Assembly: GCA_007119795.1 (NCBI GenBank)
Contig: SKOZ01000023.1
Span: forward strand, 1 to 53,265
Length of the DNA stretch: 53,265 nt
Direction of reading: 5' to 3'
Source: Planctomycetales bacterium
Lineage (GTDB): Bacteria; Planctomycetota; Planctomycetia; Pirellulales; Thermoguttaceae
Part shown: in pieces, positions 32,126 through 41,306 of the stretch
Layout: every line of letters starts with the position of its first letter
Numbering within the stretch: position 1 is the first letter of the stretch
Made by a program: the position numbers and the translations under genes
The notes under the pieces: model-generated
What the model was told of the DNA's origin: nothing
The model's input: only the letters and a program-made list of their open reading frames with translations
The model's database searches: none

Positions 32126-34608
32126 CGCTGCTCGCCCCCCTCTTCCGTCTCTCCCTGCTCGCCACCGCCGTCGAGCCCCAGGCGGTCCGCAACCTCTTCG
32201 AATGGGGACGCATCGAGAACAACGCCGATTGGGTCCTCCCCGTCGGTACCGCCTTGCTCGTCATGCTCTTCGTCCGCTTCATGTACCGCCGGGACGCCGC
32301 CGAGCTGGGCGCCGCCTGGGGCTGGTTCCTTACGGCGCTGCGGACGGCGGTCGTCCTCGGCCTGCTGGTCCTCTTCCTCCAGCCCACCTGGCGTACGGAG
32401 ATCGAAGAAGTCGTTCCCTCTCGGGTCGCCGTACTGGTCGACACCAGCCTCAGCATGGGCATCGCCGACGCGGTCCCACCCGGCGGCACTGCGGAAATCC
32501 CCCGCGCCGAGAAGATCGCCTCGGAATTGGCCGCGGGGACCCTCCTCGACGAGCTTCGCCAGACGCACGAGCTGTCGGTCTCTGCCTTCGACGAGGAGGT
32601 CCGGCCGCTCCTCTCCGTCGCCCCCCGGTCGGCGGGTGAGGCCGCGCCCCGAACCGGGGACTCCCCCAACGCCCAGCCGGCAGCCTTCGATTGGCAGCAG
32701 GCCCTCCGCCCCGTAGGCACGCAGACCCGCCTTGGCGAGGCCCTGCAGCAGGTCCTCAGCGAGCACCGCGGGCAGCCGCTGGCGGGGATCGTCGTGCTCT
32801 CGGACGGCGGGCACAACGCGGGCATCGCCCCGGACGCCGCCATCGAGACGGCGCGCGAGGACGACGTTCCCCTCTTTCCCATAGGCATCGGCTCCGACCG
32901 CCGCCCCTCGGGCCTCCGCGTCACCGACCTGACGGCCCCCGCCCGGGCTTTTCCCAGCGATCCGTTCACCGTCACCGGCTATCTCCAGAGCGACGGCCTC
33001 GCCGGCAGGACGGTCACCGTCCAACTGCTCCGCCGCGACGAAGCGTCGCATCCCCGGGGCGGCGAGCCCGGCTCGGGCACACTCGTCGAGGCCCGGGAAA
33101 TCACCTTCGAATCCGATAGCCAGACCGTCCCCATCCGCTTCGAAATCGAGGCCGACGCCACCGGCCGCCAGACCCTCTGCCTGACGGTCCTCGCGCCCGA
33201 CCTGGCAATCCCCGATCACGACCTCCTCCGCGAGGCCGACGTCGAGGTCGTCGACCGGCGGAGCCGCCTCCTCCTTCTCGCCGGCGGACCGACGCGCGAG
33301 TACAGCTTCCTCCGCGTCCTCCTTCATCGCGATCCTTCCGTGGAACTCGACGTCCTGCTGCAGAGCGCGCCGCCGAGCATCTCCCAGGAGGCCGATCGAG
33401 TCCTCGAAGAATTCCCCGCCACGCGCGAGGAGCTCTTCGAGTACGACGGGCTCGTCGCCTTCGATCCGGACTGGCACGATCTGACACCGCATCAGATCGA
33501 CCTCTTGGAGAGCTGGATCGGCGAACAGGCCGGCGGCATGATCGTGATCCCCGGCCCCGTCTTCGCCGGCAGGGCCATCAACAGTTGGATCCTGGATCCC
33601 GCCATGGCCCAGATACGGGCCCTCTATCCCGTGGAGTTCCCCCAGCGGACCTCCGCCCTGGAAATCACCGCCCACTCCAGCGAGGACCCCTGGCCGCTGG
33701 ACTTCACTCGCGAGGGCATGGAGGCCGAGTTCCTCTGGCTCGGCGAGGGCCTCTCCGCAAGCCAGCAGGCCTGGGCGGCCTTTGAGGGCGTCTACGGTTT
33801 CTTTCCCGTTCGCGGGCCGAAACCCGGGGCCACCGTCTACGCCCGCTTCTCCGACCCGCGCGCCGCCTCGGGAAGCGAGCTCCCTCCCTTCCTGGCCGGG
33901 CACTTCTACGGTGCCGGGCGGGTCTTCTACATCGCCAGCGGGGAGCTATGGCGGCTCCGCAGCCACAGCGAGAGCCATTTCGAACAGCTTTATACGAAGC
34001 TCATCCGCCACGTCTCCCAGGGACGGCTCCTCCGCGGCTCGGCCCGCGGCGTGCTCCTCGTCGGCCAGGAGCGGTACCTGCTCGGCAACACCGCCGAGAT
34101 CCGCGCCCAGCTCACGAACGTCCGCCTCGAGCCCCTGGACGCCGTCGGCGTCCCGCTCGAGGTCGTCCGCCCCGACGGCAGCCTCGCCGCCGTCGAGCTC
34201 GAGGCCGATCCGGCCCGCGCCGGCACCTTCACGGGACGCTTCGCCTTGACGGTCGAGGGAGCCTACCGCCTGGAGTTGCCCGTACCGGAGAGCGACGAGC
34301 GCCTCGTCCGCCGCCTCCGGGTCGCCATGCCCGACCTGGAACGCGAGAATCCCCAGCGAAACGACGCCTTGCTCAGCCACCTCGCCCGGGCCACGGGGGG
34401 ACGATACTACGTGGGACTCGGCGAGGCGACCGGTCCCGCCGCGGCCGAGCCCCTCGCCGCCCAGGTCCGCGACCGCACGAAGACGATCGTCCTCACGGCT
34501 GGCGCCAGCGAGGATTGGGAGCGGCATTGGCGTGGTTGGATGCTCTTCGGACTCGCTGCCCTGCTTTCGGTCGAATGGCTCGCCCGCCGCTTGCTCCGCC
34601 TCGCATAG
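32122..34608 (+). CDS. Membrane protein with von Willebrand A and Ig-like regions (BatB/CD-like partner)
   Basis: The 828-residue product has two N-terminal hydrophobic helices (WVLPVGTALLVMLFVRFMY; FLTALRTAVVLGLLVLFLQ). A vWA domain has MIDAS D107-T-S109-L-S111 and the strand GIVVLSDGGHNAG. Beta-rich regions follow (about 270-800), including GATase-like LLLLAGGPTREYSFLRVLL and an Ig-like tail. A final membrane anchor (WMLFGLAALLSVEWLA) ends it. It is thus the second membrane vWA protein of the cluster and a plausible heteromeric partner of the previous one. ATG 32122 is preceded by GGAGGTG and overlaps the previous stop by four bases. The frame is open far upstream only by chance, within the neighbouring gene. 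Confidence 0.88.
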   Translation: MTLLAPLFRLSLLATAVEPQAVRNLFEWGRIENNADWVLPVGTALLVMLFVRFMYRRDAAELGAAWGWFLTALRTAVVLGLLVLFLQPTWRTEIEEVVPSRVAVLVDTSLSMGIADAVPPGGTAEIPRAEKIASELAAGTLLDELRQTHELSVSAFDEEVRPLLSVAPRSAGEAAPRTGDSPNAQPAAFDWQQALRPVGTQTRLGEALQQVLSEHRGQPLAGIVVLSDGGHNAGIAPDAAIETAREDDVPLFPIGIGSDRRPSGLRVTDLTAPARAFPSDPFTVTGYLQSDGLAGRTVTVQLLRRDEASHPRGGEPGSGTLVEAREITFESDSQTVPIRFEIEADATGRQTLCLTVLAPDLAIPDHDLLREADVEVVDRRSRLLLLAGGPTREYSFLRVLLHRDPSVELDVLLQSAPPSISQEADRVLEEFPATREELFEYDGLVAFDPDWHDLTPHQIDLLESWIGEQAGGMIVIPGPVFAGRAINSWILDPAMAQIRALYPVEFPQRTSALEITAHSSEDPWPLDFTREGMEAEFLWLGEGLSASQQAWAAFEGVYGFFPVRGPKPGATVYARFSDPRAASGSELPPFLAGHFYGAGRVFYIASGELWRLRSHSESHFEQLYTKLIRHVSQGRLLRGSARGVLLVGQERYLLGNTAEIRAQLTNVRLEPLDAVGVPLEVVRPDGSLAAVELEADPARAGTFTGRFALTVEGAYRLELPVPESDERLVRRLRVAMPDLERENPQRNDALLSHLARATGGRYYVGLGEATGPAAAEPLAAQVRDRTKTIVLTAGASEDWERHWRGWMLFGLAALLSVEWLARRLLRLA

Positions 34609-34627
34609 ACCGTGGACAATACAGTAT

Positions 34628-36913
34628 ATGAGCGCCCCTTCCCCACATGACGAACCGCGACTCCTCCCGGCCGTGCGGGCTCTCCTCGCCGTGCTGCGGA
34701 GACGCGTCCGGCAGTACGTCTGGGCGGAAGGACTCGCCGTGGCGGTCGCCTGGCTGGGATTCGCCTTTTGGGCGAGCCTAGTCATCGACTGGTTCTTCGA
34801 GCCGACCCGGCTCGTCCGCGGCGCTATGCTGGCGGCGGCCGTCTGCGGGCTGCTGGCGATCCTATGGCGGTGGATCGGTCGGCGCGCCTTCGTCCCCTTC
34901 TCGGACGGCAACATGGCGATGCTCCTCGAGCGCCGCTTCCCCGAACTGGACGACGCCCTCCTGACCGCCGTCCAGCTCACCGAGCGGAGAAGATCGGACG
35001 GCTTTAGCGACTACCTCCTGGCCGAGACCTGCCGACGAGCCGCCGAGCGGGCCGCGAACCTCCAGGTCGGCAAAGTCTTCAACCCGGCGCCGCTGCGCCG
35101 CGGACTGGCCGCCGCCGTACTGCTCGCCCTTTCGGTGGCACTGTTCGCGGGCACGGCCCCCGGCGCCATGAACACCTGGCAACGGCGGGTGCTCCTCTTC
35201 TCCGAGGAGCTTTGGCCGCGCCAGACCCGCCTTCTGGTCGACGGCTTCGACGAGGGCGTCGTCCGTATCGCCCGCGGCACGGACCTCTCCGTCGTGGTCC
35301 GCGCCGATACCCGTTGGCCCCACGTCCCCGAAGTGGTCCACGTCCGCTACCGCACCGAAGGGGGCGCCCGCGGCACCGAAGCCATGGTACGCGAGGGCGA
35401 TGCGCTCCGCAGCGGCGCCGACTACCAGGACTACACGTATACCTTCCAGGGTGTTCTCGCCCCCATCCGCTTCGATCTCGTGGGCGGCGACGCCCGCATC
35501 CGCGATCTGGCAATCGAGGTCGTTCCCAGTCCGACCATCGTGGAGATGACGCTCGCCTGCCGGTTCCCCGCTTACACCGCCCGCGAGCCCCGCGAACTGC
35601 CCGTCGCCGGCCCCATGGCGGTCCCTCGCGGCACGCGCCTCGTCGTCCACGCCACCACGAATAAGGAACTCGTCCGGGTGCAGGTGGACCACAACCTGGA
35701 CGGGGCCACTCCCTCCGGCTACCCGCCTGCGGATGCCGCCGTCTTCCCCGAGCACCCCCGCCACTTCCAGTTCGCCCTCGACGCGCTGGAAGAGGACCAG
35801 ACCCTCCTCTTCACCTTGGTCGATACCGACGGCATCCGCAGCCGCGAACCGGTGCGGCTTTCCCTCCAAGCCGTTGAGGACGAAGCCCCCAGGGTGGCCG
35901 TCCGCCTGGCGGGTATCGGCTCCGCCGTCACCCCCCAAGCCCGCATCCCGGTCGCCGGAACCGTCAGCGACGACTTCGGCATCGCCCGCGTCTTCTTCGG
36001 CGTGGGCGTCGAGGGGCTTCCCCCGCGGGAGCGGACCATCGTCGCCTCGGCGGGCAATCCTACCGAGTTGGCCATCGACGACGCCCTCGAGATCCGCGAT
36101 CTGACGCTGACGCCCGGCCAGCGGCTCGAGCTGGCCGTCAAGGCCACCGATCGCTGTGCGGTGGGCGAGGGCCCCAACACGGGCTCCAGCGAGCGATGGG
36201 TGCTCGACGTCGTCACGGCCGACCAACTGCTCGCTATACTCCAGTCCCGCGAGCTCACGCTGCGGCAGCGCTTCGAGACCGTGATCGGCGACGTGGCCTC
36301 CACGCGGAGCTCGCTGGCACAGATCGACCTCGCCACGGCGGTCGAGGAGGAGACCGCTGCCCTCGACGTGACGCCCGACGTCGCCGCCCGGCCGGTCGGC
36401 GCCGAACCGGGCGACGCCGTCGTGCCGGCGTCCGGGGAGACGGCCGCCGCCACGGCCCGCCTCCGCGTCGCCCGCGCCCAGCAGAACAGCCGCAAGGACA
36501 CCCACGAGACCCTGGGCATCGCCGAGGCCTTCGAAGACATCTGCCTCCAATTGGAGAACAACCGGCTCGACACCTACGAGCTCAACCAGCGCCTCCGCGA
36601 ACGCATCGCCCACCCCTTACGGCACATTGCCGACGAGATGTTCCCCGAGCTGGAGCGGCGCCTCGTGCAGCTCGCCGAGACGCTTGAAGACGGCGAGCTG
36701 GCTGCCGAGAACCACCGCCGCTGCCTCGTGCAGAGCGACCAGATCCTCCTCCAGATGCGTCTCGTCCTCGGCCAGATGCTCGAGTTGGAGGAGTTCCACG
36801 AGGCAGTCGCCATGCTCCGCAAGATCATCGACGCCCAGGCCGAGCTCCGCGGCCGTACGGAAGAGGTCCACCGCCAGCGGCTCCGCGAGCTGCTCCTGGA
36901 GGATTTGCCATGA
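34628..36913 (+). CDS. DUF4175-like membrane protein
   Basis: The 761-residue product has two N-terminal membrane helices (LAVAVAWLGFAFWASLVIDW; LAAAVCGLLAILWRW). The DUF4175-like segment MAMLLERRFPELDDALLTAV and a third helix near residue 165 (GLAAAVLLALSVALFAG) follow. After that come beta-rich extracytoplasmic domains (about 190-530) and a long helical tail with coiled-coil character. Proteins of this type recur in moxR/vWA loci of planctomycetes and bacteroidetes, with unknown function. The start lies 19 bp after the previous stop. The stop overlaps the next start by ATGA. Confidence 0.8.
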   Translation: MSAPSPHDEPRLLPAVRALLAVLRRRVRQYVWAEGLAVAVAWLGFAFWASLVIDWFFEPTRLVRGAMLAAAVCGLLAILWRWIGRRAFVPFSDGNMAMLLERRFPELDDALLTAVQLTERRRSDGFSDYLLAETCRRAAERAANLQVGKVFNPAPLRRGLAAAVLLALSVALFAGTAPGAMNTWQRRVLLFSEELWPRQTRLLVDGFDEGVVRIARGTDLSVVVRADTRWPHVPEVVHVRYRTEGGARGTEAMVREGDALRSGADYQDYTYTFQGVLAPIRFDLVGGDARIRDLAIEVVPSPTIVEMTLACRFPAYTAREPRELPVAGPMAVPRGTRLVVHATTNKELVRVQVDHNLDGATPSGYPPADAAVFPEHPRHFQFALDALEEDQTLLFTLVDTDGIRSREPVRLSLQAVEDEAPRVAVRLAGIGSAVTPQARIPVAGTVSDDFGIARVFFGVGVEGLPPRERTIVASAGNPTELAIDDALEIRDLTLTPGQRLELAVKATDRCAVGEGPNTGSSERWVLDVVTADQLLAILQSRELTLRQRFETVIGDVASTRSSLAQIDLATAVEEETAALDVTPDVAARPVGAEPGDAVVPASGETAAATARLRVARAQQNSRKDTHETLGIAEAFEDICLQLENNRLDTYELNQRLRERIAHPLRHIADEMFPELERRLVQLAETLEDGELAAENHRRCLVQSDQILLQMRLVLGQMLELEEFHEAVAMLRKIIDAQAELRGRTEEVHRQRLRELLLEDLP

Positions 36914-38766
36914 AGGTTGTTTGGTACGCGGCACAGGCCCTGTGCCGTGCGCGCCCGAGAGAATTCTTGCCGGAACGGGGCCACTCGGCTTCCCATGCCC
37001 GCCTCCCACTCCGCGTCCTCACCTCCGCGGCACCGCACACGGCGTGTGCGGCGTACTCTCTCCTCCTCGCCGCCGCCGTGCTCGCCGCGCTCGTCCATCC
37101 GGCGGTCGTGAGCGGCGAGGAGGCCGGCGATGCATCTGCCGCCGCCCAGCGCGACGCCGGCCCCACGGAGTGGCTGGCCCTCGAACAACAGCGCCTCCAG
37201 GAACAGTTCCAGCGGCTCGAAGAGATGATGCTGCGGATGGCCGAGCTCACGGCCGGCACCGACCCGCAGCGCGCCGCCCTCCTCCGCAAAGCCGTGGCCA
37301 AGAGCAAGGAGGATTTCATCGCCGCGCAGCTCGAGCGGCTCGCCGGGATGCTCCAAGCCGGCGAGCTCGCCCCGGCCATGGAACGCCAGGAGCAGGTCGA
37401 TACCGATCTCCGCGCCTTGCTCGAGCTCCTCTTGAGCGAGGACCGCTCCCGCCAGATCGAGTCGGAACGGGCCCGCCTCCGCGAGTACCTTCGCGAATTG
37501 AACCGGCTGATCAACCGCCAGCGCGACGTCCAGGGCCGCTCCGCCGCCGGCGGCGACACGGAGGGCCTTGCCGACGAGCAGGGAGACCTCAGCGACGACA
37601 CCGGCCGCCTCGCCGAGGAGATCCGCCGCAACGAAGAATCGGCCCGCGGCGAGGAGGGAGAAACCGCAGACTCCGAGGAGACGGCACCAGGGGGGGAAGG
37701 TGCGGAAGGAGCCGGCGAGCCCGGCGAAGGTGAACCGGGTGAAGGCGAGCCCGGCGAAGGAGAGGTCGGCGAGGGCGAACCAGGCGAAAGCGGTGATGGT
37801 CAGCCTGGCGAGGGTGAGTCTGCTGAGGCGGGCGAGGGGGGTGAAGCGGAGCCCGCGGATGCCAGTCCCCAGGCGGACCCGCCGACCCCCGGAGAGCCCG
37901 GGGACGGTGAGGCGGGCGAGCAGCCGCCGCAGTCCCCTCCCCCACCGGAGCATCCCGCTCGCCGCCTTCTCCAGGAGGCCGAGGAGCGGATGCGCGAGGC
38001 CCAGGAGCGGCTTCGCGAGGCCGAGCGCCGCGGCGCCGTCGAGCAGCAGGAGGAGGCGCTGCGCGAGCTGGAAGAGGCTCGCCGCCAGCTCGAGGAGATC
38101 CTCCGCCAGCTTCGCGAAGAGGAGATCGAGCGGCTGCTGGTGATGCTCGAGGCCCGCTTCCGCAAGATGCTCGATATGCAGCAGGCCGTCTACGAGGGCA
38201 CCGTTCAGCTCGACGAGGTGGCCGACGCCGACCGCGACAGCAGCCACGCCATCGAGGCCACCCGCCTCTCCCACCAGCAGGTCGAGATCGTGGTCGAGGT
38301 CGACCGCTGCCAGCTCCTGCTCCGCGATGACGGCTCCGCGGTCGTCTTTCCCGAGGCGGTGGCCGAGGTCCGCGAAGACATGGAGCAGGTGGCCCAGCGG
38401 CTGGCCCGCGGCAACGTGGGCGAGATCACCCAGTCGATCGAGCTGGACGTCATCGCCGCGCTGGAAGAGATGATCGACGCCCTGCAACAGGCCATCGAGG
38501 AGCAGCAGGACCGGCAGCAGCAGCCCCCGCCCCCGCCCGGCAGCGAGATGATCGACCCCCCGCTGGTCGACCCCCTCGCGGAGCTGAAGATGATCCGCGC
38601 CATGCAGATGCGGATCAACAACCGCACCGAGCGGTACTCGCAGCTCATCGACGGCGGGCAGGCCCTCGAACTGGAGCTCATCGAGGCCCTCCGCCGTCTC
38701 GCCGAGCGGCAGGAGCGCGTCTACCGCGTCACCCGTGACCTGAAGAGGTCGATGAATGAACGCTAA
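36910..38766 (+). CDS. Secreted coiled-coil protein with acidic GEGEP repeats and an in-frame palindromic insertion
   Basis: The 618-residue product has no family that I recognise. The N-terminus is split. Codons 1-5 (MKVVW) are followed by 44 codons of an inserted palindromic element, and only then by a signal-peptide core (SLLLAAAVLAALVHPAVVSG). The mature part is helical (about 75-235), then an acidic low-complexity spacer of repeated EPGEG units (about 255-345), a second, strongly coiled-coil region (RLLQEAEERMREAQERLREA onward, to about 420), a further helical region and a QQQ-PPPPP stretch. With the insertion removed the first residues would form an ordinary signal peptide. Whether the protein is still exported is open. 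It overlaps its upstream neighbour by 4 bp and its downstream neighbour by 11 bp. Confidence 0.8.
   Translation: MKVVWYAAQALCRARPREFLPERGHSASHARLPLRVLTSAAPHTACAAYSLLLAAAVLAALVHPAVVSGEEAGDASAAAQRDAGPTEWLALEQQRLQEQFQRLEEMMLRMAELTAGTDPQRAALLRKAVAKSKEDFIAAQLERLAGMLQAGELAPAMERQEQVDTDLRALLELLLSEDRSRQIESERARLREYLRELNRLINRQRDVQGRSAAGGDTEGLADEQGDLSDDTGRLAEEIRRNEESARGEEGETADSEETAPGGEGAEGAGEPGEGEPGEGEPGEGEVGEGEPGESGDGQPGEGESAEAGEGGEAEPADASPQADPPTPGEPGDGEAGEQPPQSPPPPEHPARRLLQEAEERMREAQERLREAERRGAVEQQEEALRELEEARRQLEEILRQLREEEIERLLVMLEARFRKMLDMQQAVYEGTVQLDEVADADRDSSHAIEATRLSHQQVEIVVEVDRCQLLLRDDGSAVVFPEAVAEVREDMEQVAQRLARGNVGEITQSIELDVIAALEEMIDALQQAIEEQQDRQQQPPPPPGSEMIDPPLVDPLAELKMIRAMQMRINNRTERYSQLIDGGQALELELIEALRRLAERQERVYRVTRDLKRSMNER
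36925..37056 (+). repeat. 132-bp in-frame palindromic element, copy A
   Basis: The element begins TACGCGGCACAGGCCCTGTG and ends with CGCACACGGCGTGTGCGGCG plus TAC. Its two ends are inverted repeats of each other (22 of 26 positions), and each end is itself nearly palindromic. It occupies codons 6-49 of the coiled-coil gene without a stop. Copy B at 38771-38902 has the same length and is about 86 percent identical, with the first 29 and the last 25 or so bases identical. The TAC at both ends may be a 3-bp target duplication. Confidence 0.95.
37720..37821 (+). repeat. Acidic 15-bp tandem repeats encoding EPGEG-type units
   Basis: Imperfect copies of GAGCCCGGCGAAGGT-like units encode a glycine/glutamate-rich flexible spacer between the helical domains of the coiled-coil gene. 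Units vary in the third and second codons. Confidence 0.8.
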
Positions 38767-39928
38767 ATCGTACGCGGCACAGGCCCTGTGCCGTGCGCGG
38801 CCGAAGGAACCTTCGCTACGAGGGGGCCGCTCGGCCGCCCATGCCCGCTCCCCACGCCGCGTCCTCACCTCCGCAGCACCGCACACGGCGTGTGCGGCGT
38901 ACGCAGTCGCGGCCCTCTGCTTAGCGCTCATAGCGGCAGCGCCGGCATGGGGGCTCCCCGAGGGGCAGCCGGACCGTTCCTGGGAGGCCCCGGAAGCAAC
39001 CGACGTCCGCCGCCAGGCCCTCGAATGGCTGGCTGAGCAGGCCCCGGAAGAGGACCTCCACCGGCAGGCCGAGGCGATCTGGCAGGAGGAGCCTCCCCGC
39101 AGCTCCACCGAAGTGCTCGAATGCCTCGCCGCCACCTTTGCGCTGGGCGACGCGCGGGCCCGCCGGCTTGTCGAGCTCTGCGCGGCGCCCCGCGGCGAGC
39201 AGATCGTCGTCCCCTCACAGCCCTGGCTCTTCGATCCCCAAACGCCTCCGCTTCTGGCCCACAACCTCCGCCTCCTCTTCGGCCGCTGGCTGGTCCACGA
39301 GGCGATGTACGACGAGGCCCTCGAACAGCTTGGCGACCTGGCTCCGGAAGAGGTCGCCGATCCGGCAACGCTCCTCTTCTATCAGGCTGTCGTCCACCAC
39401 CGCCTGCTCGAGAAGGACCGCAGCATCGAGAGTCTCCGCCTGCTGCTCGAAGGCGAGCGCGCCGCGCCGCGCCGCTACGTGGCCCTTGCCGAGCTGATGC
39501 GCGAGGACCTCGAGGGGCTGCGGGACGAGACCCTCGACCACATCGCCCGGCGTATGGAGGACATCGGCCGCCGGCTCAGCCTGGGCCGCGCGGGGGAGCG
39601 CGTCCGCAGGCTGGAAGACGGTGTGATCGAATCGCTCGACAAGCTCATCGAGGAGATCGAAGACGCCCGCCAACAGGCCCAGCAGGCCGGCGGCGGCGCC
39701 AGCGCGGGCGGCATCCAGTCGAGCGCGCCGGCCCCGGACAGCATGCCGCTCGGCGGCGGCGGCCCCGGAGAGGTCGACCGGCGCGATTTGGGCGACGGCA
39801 GCGGTTGGGGCGACTTGCCCCCCCGCGAACGCGAGGAGGCCCTGCAGGAGATCGGCCGCGAATTCCCGGCCCATTACCGCGACGTCATCGAGCAGTACTT
39901 CCGCCGCCTGGCCGCCGGAGAGGATTGA
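38756..39928 (+). CDS. Secreted helical-repeat protein with the same in-frame palindromic insertion
   Basis: The 390-residue product has no recognised family. Codons 1-5 (MNAKS) are followed by 44 codons from the palindromic element, then a signal-peptide core (AVAALCLALIAAAPAWG). The mature part is made of helical pairs resembling TPR units (LLFGRWLVHEAMYDEALEQL, LLFYQAVVHHRLLEKDRSIE), a helix-rich stretch (ERVRRLEDGVIESLDKLIEE) and a glycine-rich spacer. It ends with PAHYRDVIEQYFRRLA, a tail common in planctomycete proteins of this locus. It starts 11 bp inside the previous gene, so the two are coupled. It is probably periplasmic if the signal still works. Confidence 0.8.
   Translation: MNAKSYAAQALCRARPKEPSLRGGRSAAHARSPRRVLTSAAPHTACAAYAVAALCLALIAAAPAWGLPEGQPDRSWEAPEATDVRRQALEWLAEQAPEEDLHRQAEAIWQEEPPRSSTEVLECLAATFALGDARARRLVELCAAPRGEQIVVPSQPWLFDPQTPPLLAHNLRLLFGRWLVHEAMYDEALEQLGDLAPEEVADPATLLFYQAVVHHRLLEKDRSIESLRLLLEGERAAPRRYVALAELMREDLEGLRDETLDHIARRMEDIGRRLSLGRAGERVRRLEDGVIESLDKLIEEIEDARQQAQQAGGGASAGGIQSSAPAPDSMPLGGGGPGEVDRRDLGDGSGWGDLPPREREEALQEIGREFPAHYRDVIEQYFRRLAAGED
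38771..38902 (+). repeat. 132-bp in-frame palindromic element, copy B
   Basis: This copy has the same length, orientation and reading frame as copy A, and the same insertion point (after codon 5). The roughly 19 differences from copy A cluster in the middle 70 bp and create no stop, which suggests selection to keep the frame open. Confidence 0.95.
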
Positions 39929-39968
39929 CCGGCCGGGACGCGGCGTACAATTGTCGGAGGTCAGTACC

Positions 39969-40057
39969 GAACGGATCGGCGAACCGTCCCAGGTAATCCG
40001 TCCCCCCTACGCACTGTCAGTCTGTTATTTGTCGCTGGACGGATCGGCGATCCGTCC
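39969..40057. repeat. Pair of ACGGATC-type palindromes upstream of the NPCBM gene
   Basis: At 40037-40057 GGACGGATCG and CGATCCGTCC form a perfect inverted repeat around one G. At 39970-39988 a degenerate copy reads AACGGATCGGCGAACCGTC. They lie in the 196-bp gap before the NPCBM gene and resemble dispersed REP-type palindromes. Confidence 0.85.
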
Positions 40058-40124
40058 TACAGGAACCGTCGCATGGCACGGACCGGCGGTCTGGACCACG
40101 AAGCCATTCTCTTGCGGATCAATC

Positions 40125-41306
40125 ATGGCAAGCTGCCTTTTGCTCGGTGGAATCGCGATCTTCGCCGCCGGCCCCTTCGAGTGCCACCGCCTCGAGGGCC
40201 CGTCCGTCCGCGGGCATCTCGCGGCTTGGACCGCCGGGGAAGTGGTCCTGGACACCCCGGCCGGCGAGGTGACCGTCAACACGGCCGATGTCCTCCGCCT
40301 CGAGCCGGCAGAGCCCCCCGAGACGGGCGCCGCTCCGCTCCGCGTCCACCTGCTGGACGGCTCGGTGATTGCCGCCACGGCCTTCGAGACCGAGGAGGGT
40401 CGCGCCAAGGTCACAACCGCCTCGGGGCCGCTCGAGTTCCCCACGCGTGACTTGGCGGCCGTCCGCCTCCAACCCCTGGCCGATGCCGTCCGGGATGCCT
40501 GGGACCGCCTGCACGGGCAGCCGCCCGCTGCGGACCTTCTCGCCGTCGTCCGTGACGAGGCCCTCGACTACCATCAGGGTGTCGTCGGCCGCGTCTCCGA
40601 CGAGGTCGTCGAATTCTCGCTCGACGGCGAACGGCTTCCTGTTCCCCGCAGCCGCGTCTTCGGCCTGGTATACCACCGCCCTGCCGGCCGCGCGTTGCCC
40701 GAGGCAGTCTGCCTGCTCGCCGATGCCGACGGTTCACGGTGGGCAGTCCGCAGTGTGATCCTCGACGGCGATCGCCTCCGCTGGGAAACGCCCGCCGGGA
40801 TTTCCGTCACCCGGCCGGTAGGGAACGTGCTGTTGGCCGACTACGCGGCCGGTCGCGTCGTCGACCTTGGCGACCTGACTCCCCAGTCCGTCGAGTGGAC
40901 TCCCTTTATCGGCAGCGGGCCGCCGCTGCCGACTCGGGCGGCCTTTTTCGCCCCCCGCAGCCACCGCGGCGGCGAGCGGACCCTCGTCCTCGGCGGCGAG
41001 ATCTACGACCGCGGCCTGGCCGTCCACAGCCGCACGGAGATCGTCTATCGGCTGCCGGGCGATTTCCGCCGCTTCCAGGCCCTGGCGGGCATCGACGACC
41101 GCGCTTCGCCCCTGGGAGGCGTGCGGCTCTCGATTCGAGGCGACGACGCCGTCCTCTTCGACGCTCCCATCCGTGCCGGCGATCCCCCCCAGGAGATCGA
41201 CGTCTCTCTCGAAGGGGTCCGGCGGCTGGTCCTTCTCGTCGACTACGGGGAGGAGAGCGACGTTGGCGACCACCTCAACCTTTGCGAAGCGAGGCTTGTG
41301 AAATGA
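40125..41306 (+). CDS. Secreted NPCBM-domain protein
   Basis: The 393-residue product starts at ATG 40125, where a short signal peptide begins (ASCLLLGGIAIFAAG). An upstream open stretch to 39951 is formed by the palindromic repeats and is unlikely to be coding. The N-terminal two thirds contain small beta-barrel-like units (VRGHLAAWTAGEVVLDTPAG; VHLLDGSVIAATAFE). The C-terminal 150 residues form an NPCBM domain: FAPRSHRGGERTLVLGGEIY, GLAVHSRTEIVYRLPG and VLLVDYGEESDVGDHLNLCE. NPCBM domains bind carbohydrates, classically galactose. The stop overlaps the next start by ATGA, linking it to the protease gene. Confidence 0.85.
   Translation: MASCLLLGGIAIFAAGPFECHRLEGPSVRGHLAAWTAGEVVLDTPAGEVTVNTADVLRLEPAEPPETGAAPLRVHLLDGSVIAATAFETEEGRAKVTTASGPLEFPTRDLAAVRLQPLADAVRDAWDRLHGQPPAADLLAVVRDEALDYHQGVVGRVSDEVVEFSLDGERLPVPRSRVFGLVYHRPAGRALPEAVCLLADADGSRWAVRSVILDGDRLRWETPAGISVTRPVGNVLLADYAAGRVVDLGDLTPQSVEWTPFIGSGPPLPTRAAFFAPRSHRGGERTLVLGGEIYDRGLAVHSRTEIVYRLPGDFRRFQALAGIDDRASPLGGVRLSIRGDDAVLFDAPIRAGDPPQEIDVSLEGVRRLVLLVDYGEESDVGDHLNLCEARLVK

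Noticed and set aside
39951..40124. 58-codon N-terminal extension of the NPCBM protein.
   Set aside because: It is formed by palindromic repeat sequence, and the signal peptide begins only at 40125.
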